Below, piece by piece: positions 34,456 through 36,842 of a DNA stretch of 36,842 nt. Each line of letters opens with the position of its first letter. The stretch's first letter is position 1. The stretch is from Rhodobacteraceae bacterium HLUCCA09 (GTDB taxonomy: Bacteria; Pseudomonadota; Alphaproteobacteria; Rhodobacterales; Rhodobacteraceae). A program made the position numbers and the translations under genes. The DNA lies in the NCBI GenBank assembly GCA_001314685.1, contig LJNT01000147.1, positions 1,809-38,650 on the forward strand. The letters are read 5' to 3'. The notes beneath the pieces were generated by a model that did not search any database, was not told the origin of the DNA, and worked only from the letters and a program-made list of their open reading frames with translations.

Positions 34456-34511
34456 GGAGCGGAGCGGGCGGAGCGGGGCGGGCGGAGCGGGGCGGGCGGA
34501 GCGGAGCGGGA
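34456..34511. repeat. 14-bp tandem repeat, four units
   Basis: ggagcggagcgggc / ggagcggggcgggc / ggagcggggcgggc / ggagcggagcggga. Confidence 0.95.
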
Positions 34512-34574
34512 TGGCGGCTCCGGCGGGGCGGAGTCGGCTGGACAGGGGGGAGAAGGGGCCCGATATTGATGGTG

Positions 34575-36758
34575 ATGTCGCTGTCCCCCGCCTTTCTCGA
34601 CGATCTCCGATCGCGCGTGTCACTCGCCGACCTCGTGGGGCGCAAGGTCACATGGGACCGCAAGAAGTCGAACCAAGGCCGGGGCGACTGGTGGGCGCCC
34701 TGCCCGTTCCATCAGGAGAAGACGGCGAGCTTTCACGTCCTCGACCGGGAGGGGCGGTACTACTGCTTCGGCTGCCACGCCAAGGGCGACGCCATCACCT
34801 TCCTGCGCGAGGCGGAAAACCTGTCGTTCATGGAGGCGGTGGAGGAACTGGCGCGGATGGCCGGCGTGGAGATGCCCGCGCGCGATCCGAAGGCGGCCGA
34901 AAAGGCGGAGACGCGCGCGACGCTGACGGAGGTGATGGAGCAGGCGGTGCGCCACTACCGCATGCAGCTCTCCTCTGCGAAGGCAGCCGAGGCGCGGGCC
35001 TATCTCGCCCGGCGCGGACTCGACCAGGAGGCGCTCGCGCGGTTCGAGATCGGCTATGCGCCGCCCGGATGGGAGGGGCTGCGCGAGGCGCTCGCGGCCA
35101 AGGGCGTCGAGGTGGAGCGGATGCTGGCGGCGGGCCTCGTGCGTGCCTCCGACAAGGGGCGCGCGCCCTACGACACGTTCCGCGACCGCATCCTGTTTCC
35201 GATCCGCGACGCGCGGGGGCGGGCCATCGCCTTCGGCGGGCGGGCGATGGACCCGAGCGACACCGCGAAATACCTCAACTCGCCCGACACCGAGCTGTTC
35301 GACAAGTCGCGCACGCTCTACAATCACGGGCCTGCGTGGGGGGCCTGCGGCAAGGGCGCGGCCCTGATCGTGGCCGAGGGCTACATGGACGTGATCGCGC
35401 TGGTCGCCGCGGGCTTCCAGGGGGCGGTGGCGCCCCTCGGCACGGCCGTCACCGAGCACCAGTTGCGGATGCTGTGGAAGATGCATGACGAGCCGATCGT
35501 GGCGCTCGACGGCGACACGGCGGGCCTGCGCGCGGGCGAGCGGGTGATGGACCTCGCCCTGCCGCTGATGGAAGCCGGGCAGTCGCTGCGATTCGCGCTT
35601 CTGCCGGAGGGGCGCGACCCCGACGACGTGATCCGCGAGGGCGGCGCCGAGGCCATGCAGGCGGTGCTCGACGGCGCCCTGCCGATGGTCGAGCTGATGT
35701 GGCGGCGGGAGACCGAAGCGCGCTCGCTCGACAGCCCCGAACGGCGCGCGGCGCTCGATCGGGCGCTGCGGGGCCGGGTGGCGCGGATCGCCGACCCCTC
35801 GATCCGGGCGCATTACGCGCACGCCCTGCGCGAGCGGCGCGCGGCGCTTTTCGGCTTCGACCGGGGCGGCGCGGCGCGGGGCGCGCCGGGGCCGGGCTGG
35901 CCGACCGGCGGCGGCGCGCACAGGGGGCGCGGCTTTGGCGCGGGCTATGGCGCGGGGCGTTTCGCGCCACCCGCCCTGCCCACGCAAGCGACGCGGGCGG
36001 CGGCGCGGGCCGCCGCGGGCACCGCGCCCGAGCACCTGCGCGAGGCGGTGATCCTCGCTACTCTGATCGCCTGCCCCGCGCTGATCGAGGATTTCGCGCA
36101 TGTGCTAGAGGAGATGGAGTTCACCGGGGCGGGCCATGCCGAGATCGCCGCGGCGCTGCTGGCCTGCGACGCGCGCGCCACGCCCACGGAGGTGCGCGCC
36201 GACCTCGGGGCCAGGCTCGGCCGCGCGCCCCTTGAAAGGCTGATGGCGCCGCGCCATGTGACGCTCTCGCCGGGCGTGCGGCGGGCCCATGATCGGGACG
36301 TCGCGCGCGCCTGCCTCGCGGGCGAGTTCGCCCGCCTCGCCGCCGCGCGGGGGGCCGCCCGCGAGGTGGCCGAGGCAATGGAGCAGCTGGGGCGTGCCGA
36401 GCGGGCGCCCGATCCGATGGTCGACCCGATGCCCGGCCCGATGCCCGGCCTCGCGGATGCGGCCGCCGCGTGGGAGCCGGCCACGGACGGGCCTGGCGAC
36501 GGAGCGGGGGCGGCCCGGCCCGATCCGTGGGTCGAAGGCGACGACGATGGCGCGCTGCCCGATGCGCTGACGTGGCGGCTGGCCGAGGCGGCCCGTGCCA
36601 GCGCGGCGGCCGAGCGCACCGCGGACGGAGACAGGGCGGAATTCGACCTGGCGCCCAACGGGGTGCGGCTCGACCGGCGCGAGAAGAGCGCCTTTGCCGA
36701 TCTCCTGCGCGAGATCGGCCACGACGCCGGCGGCGACGAAGCCGGCGGCAAGGAGTGA
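34575..36758 (+). CDS. dnaG: DNA primase
   Basis: MSLSPAFLDDLRSRVSLADLVGRKVTWDRKKSNQGRGDWWAPCPFHQEKTASFHVLDREGRYYCFGCHAKGDAITFLRE (CHC2 zinc finger); TOPRIM VAEGYMDVIAL...DGDTAGLRAG. An in-frame ATG at 34569 is an alternative start. Confidence 0.96.
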   Translation: MSLSPAFLDDLRSRVSLADLVGRKVTWDRKKSNQGRGDWWAPCPFHQEKTASFHVLDREGRYYCFGCHAKGDAITFLREAENLSFMEAVEELARMAGVEMPARDPKAAEKAETRATLTEVMEQAVRHYRMQLSSAKAAEARAYLARRGLDQEALARFEIGYAPPGWEGLREALAAKGVEVERMLAAGLVRASDKGRAPYDTFRDRILFPIRDARGRAIAFGGRAMDPSDTAKYLNSPDTELFDKSRTLYNHGPAWGACGKGAALIVAEGYMDVIALVAAGFQGAVAPLGTAVTEHQLRMLWKMHDEPIVALDGDTAGLRAGERVMDLALPLMEAGQSLRFALLPEGRDPDDVIREGGAEAMQAVLDGALPMVELMWRRETEARSLDSPERRAALDRALRGRVARIADPSIRAHYAHALRERRAALFGFDRGGAARGAPGPGWPTGGGAHRGRGFGAGYGAGRFAPPALPTQATRAAARAAAGTAPEHLREAVILATLIACPALIEDFAHVLEEMEFTGAGHAEIAAALLACDARATPTEVRADLGARLGRAPLERLMAPRHVTLSPGVRRAHDRDVARACLAGEFARLAAARGAAREVAEAMEQLGRAERAPDPMVDPMPGPMPGLADAAAAWEPATDGPGDGAGAARPDPWVEGDDDGALPDALTWRLAEAARASAAAERTADGDRAEFDLAPNGVRLDRREKSAFADLLREIGHDAGGDEAGGKE

Positions 36759-36842
36759 CGGACGGTGCCGGGCCTGGCCGGGCCGGGCCGGTCCGGACGG
36801 CCACGGGAACGGACCCGCGAACGGGCCCGCGAACGAGGACCG

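Noticed and set aside
32324-34663. 779-aa minus ORF and 34620..36101 minus ORF
   Set aside because: Antisense to the DNA ligase and dnaG, both of which are unambiguous on the plus strand.
36411-36452. Short direct repeats cccgatgcccgg near the end of dnaG
   Set aside because: Coding low-complexity linker (DPMVDPMPGPMPGL) in the primase C-terminal region.
1-36842. CRISPR arrays, prophage, transposases, tRNA/rRNA genes, defence islands
   Set aside because: Looked for regularly spaced repeats, integrase/transposase motifs and tRNA-like TTCGA stems by eye; none supported.

Overview
GC-rich alphaproteobacterial chromosomal window, Rhodobacteraceae-like by gene content and gene neighbourhoods (my inference). 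It is mostly housekeeping and metabolic DNA. In order: 3'-truncated dnaE (-); a FIST-domain protein plus hybrid histidine kinase bicistron (NosP/NahK-like); a stand-alone AsnC/Lrp ligand-binding domain; hisB-hisH-hisA; a lytic transglycosylase; two Flp-like mini-pilins plus cpaB with no other tad genes; a Gfo/Idh/MocA oxidoreductase; a serralysin-like RTX metalloprotease; an M19 dipeptidase; a DUF4389 protein; a betaine-type ABC transporter (ATPase, permease, frameshifted binding protein); oligoendopeptidase F; a lipoprotein transglycosylase; a decayed thioredoxin-like pseudogene; the sarcosine oxidase cluster soxBDAG; an SH3 lipoprotein; a ligase-associated exonuclease plus ATP-dependent DNA ligase; dnaG. 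I found no CRISPR, prophage, IS element, tRNA or rRNA. The most interesting non-annotated signals are: (1) a four-copy family of ~65-70 bp intergenic elements with hairpins that keep pairing although their sequence changes, followed by a conserved tail; (2) a second two-copy element bracketing soxA-soxG as direct repeats; (3) a G-quadruplex motif in the loop of a perfect 19-bp inverted repeat between convergent genes; (4) a perfect 16-bp hairpin that would sequester the ribosome-binding site of the RTX protease; (5) a FIST-linked kinase whose ATP-binding domain looks degenerate; (6) an orphan two-pilin/CpaB cassette; (7) two decayed genes. All reading was by eye; no database search was run.
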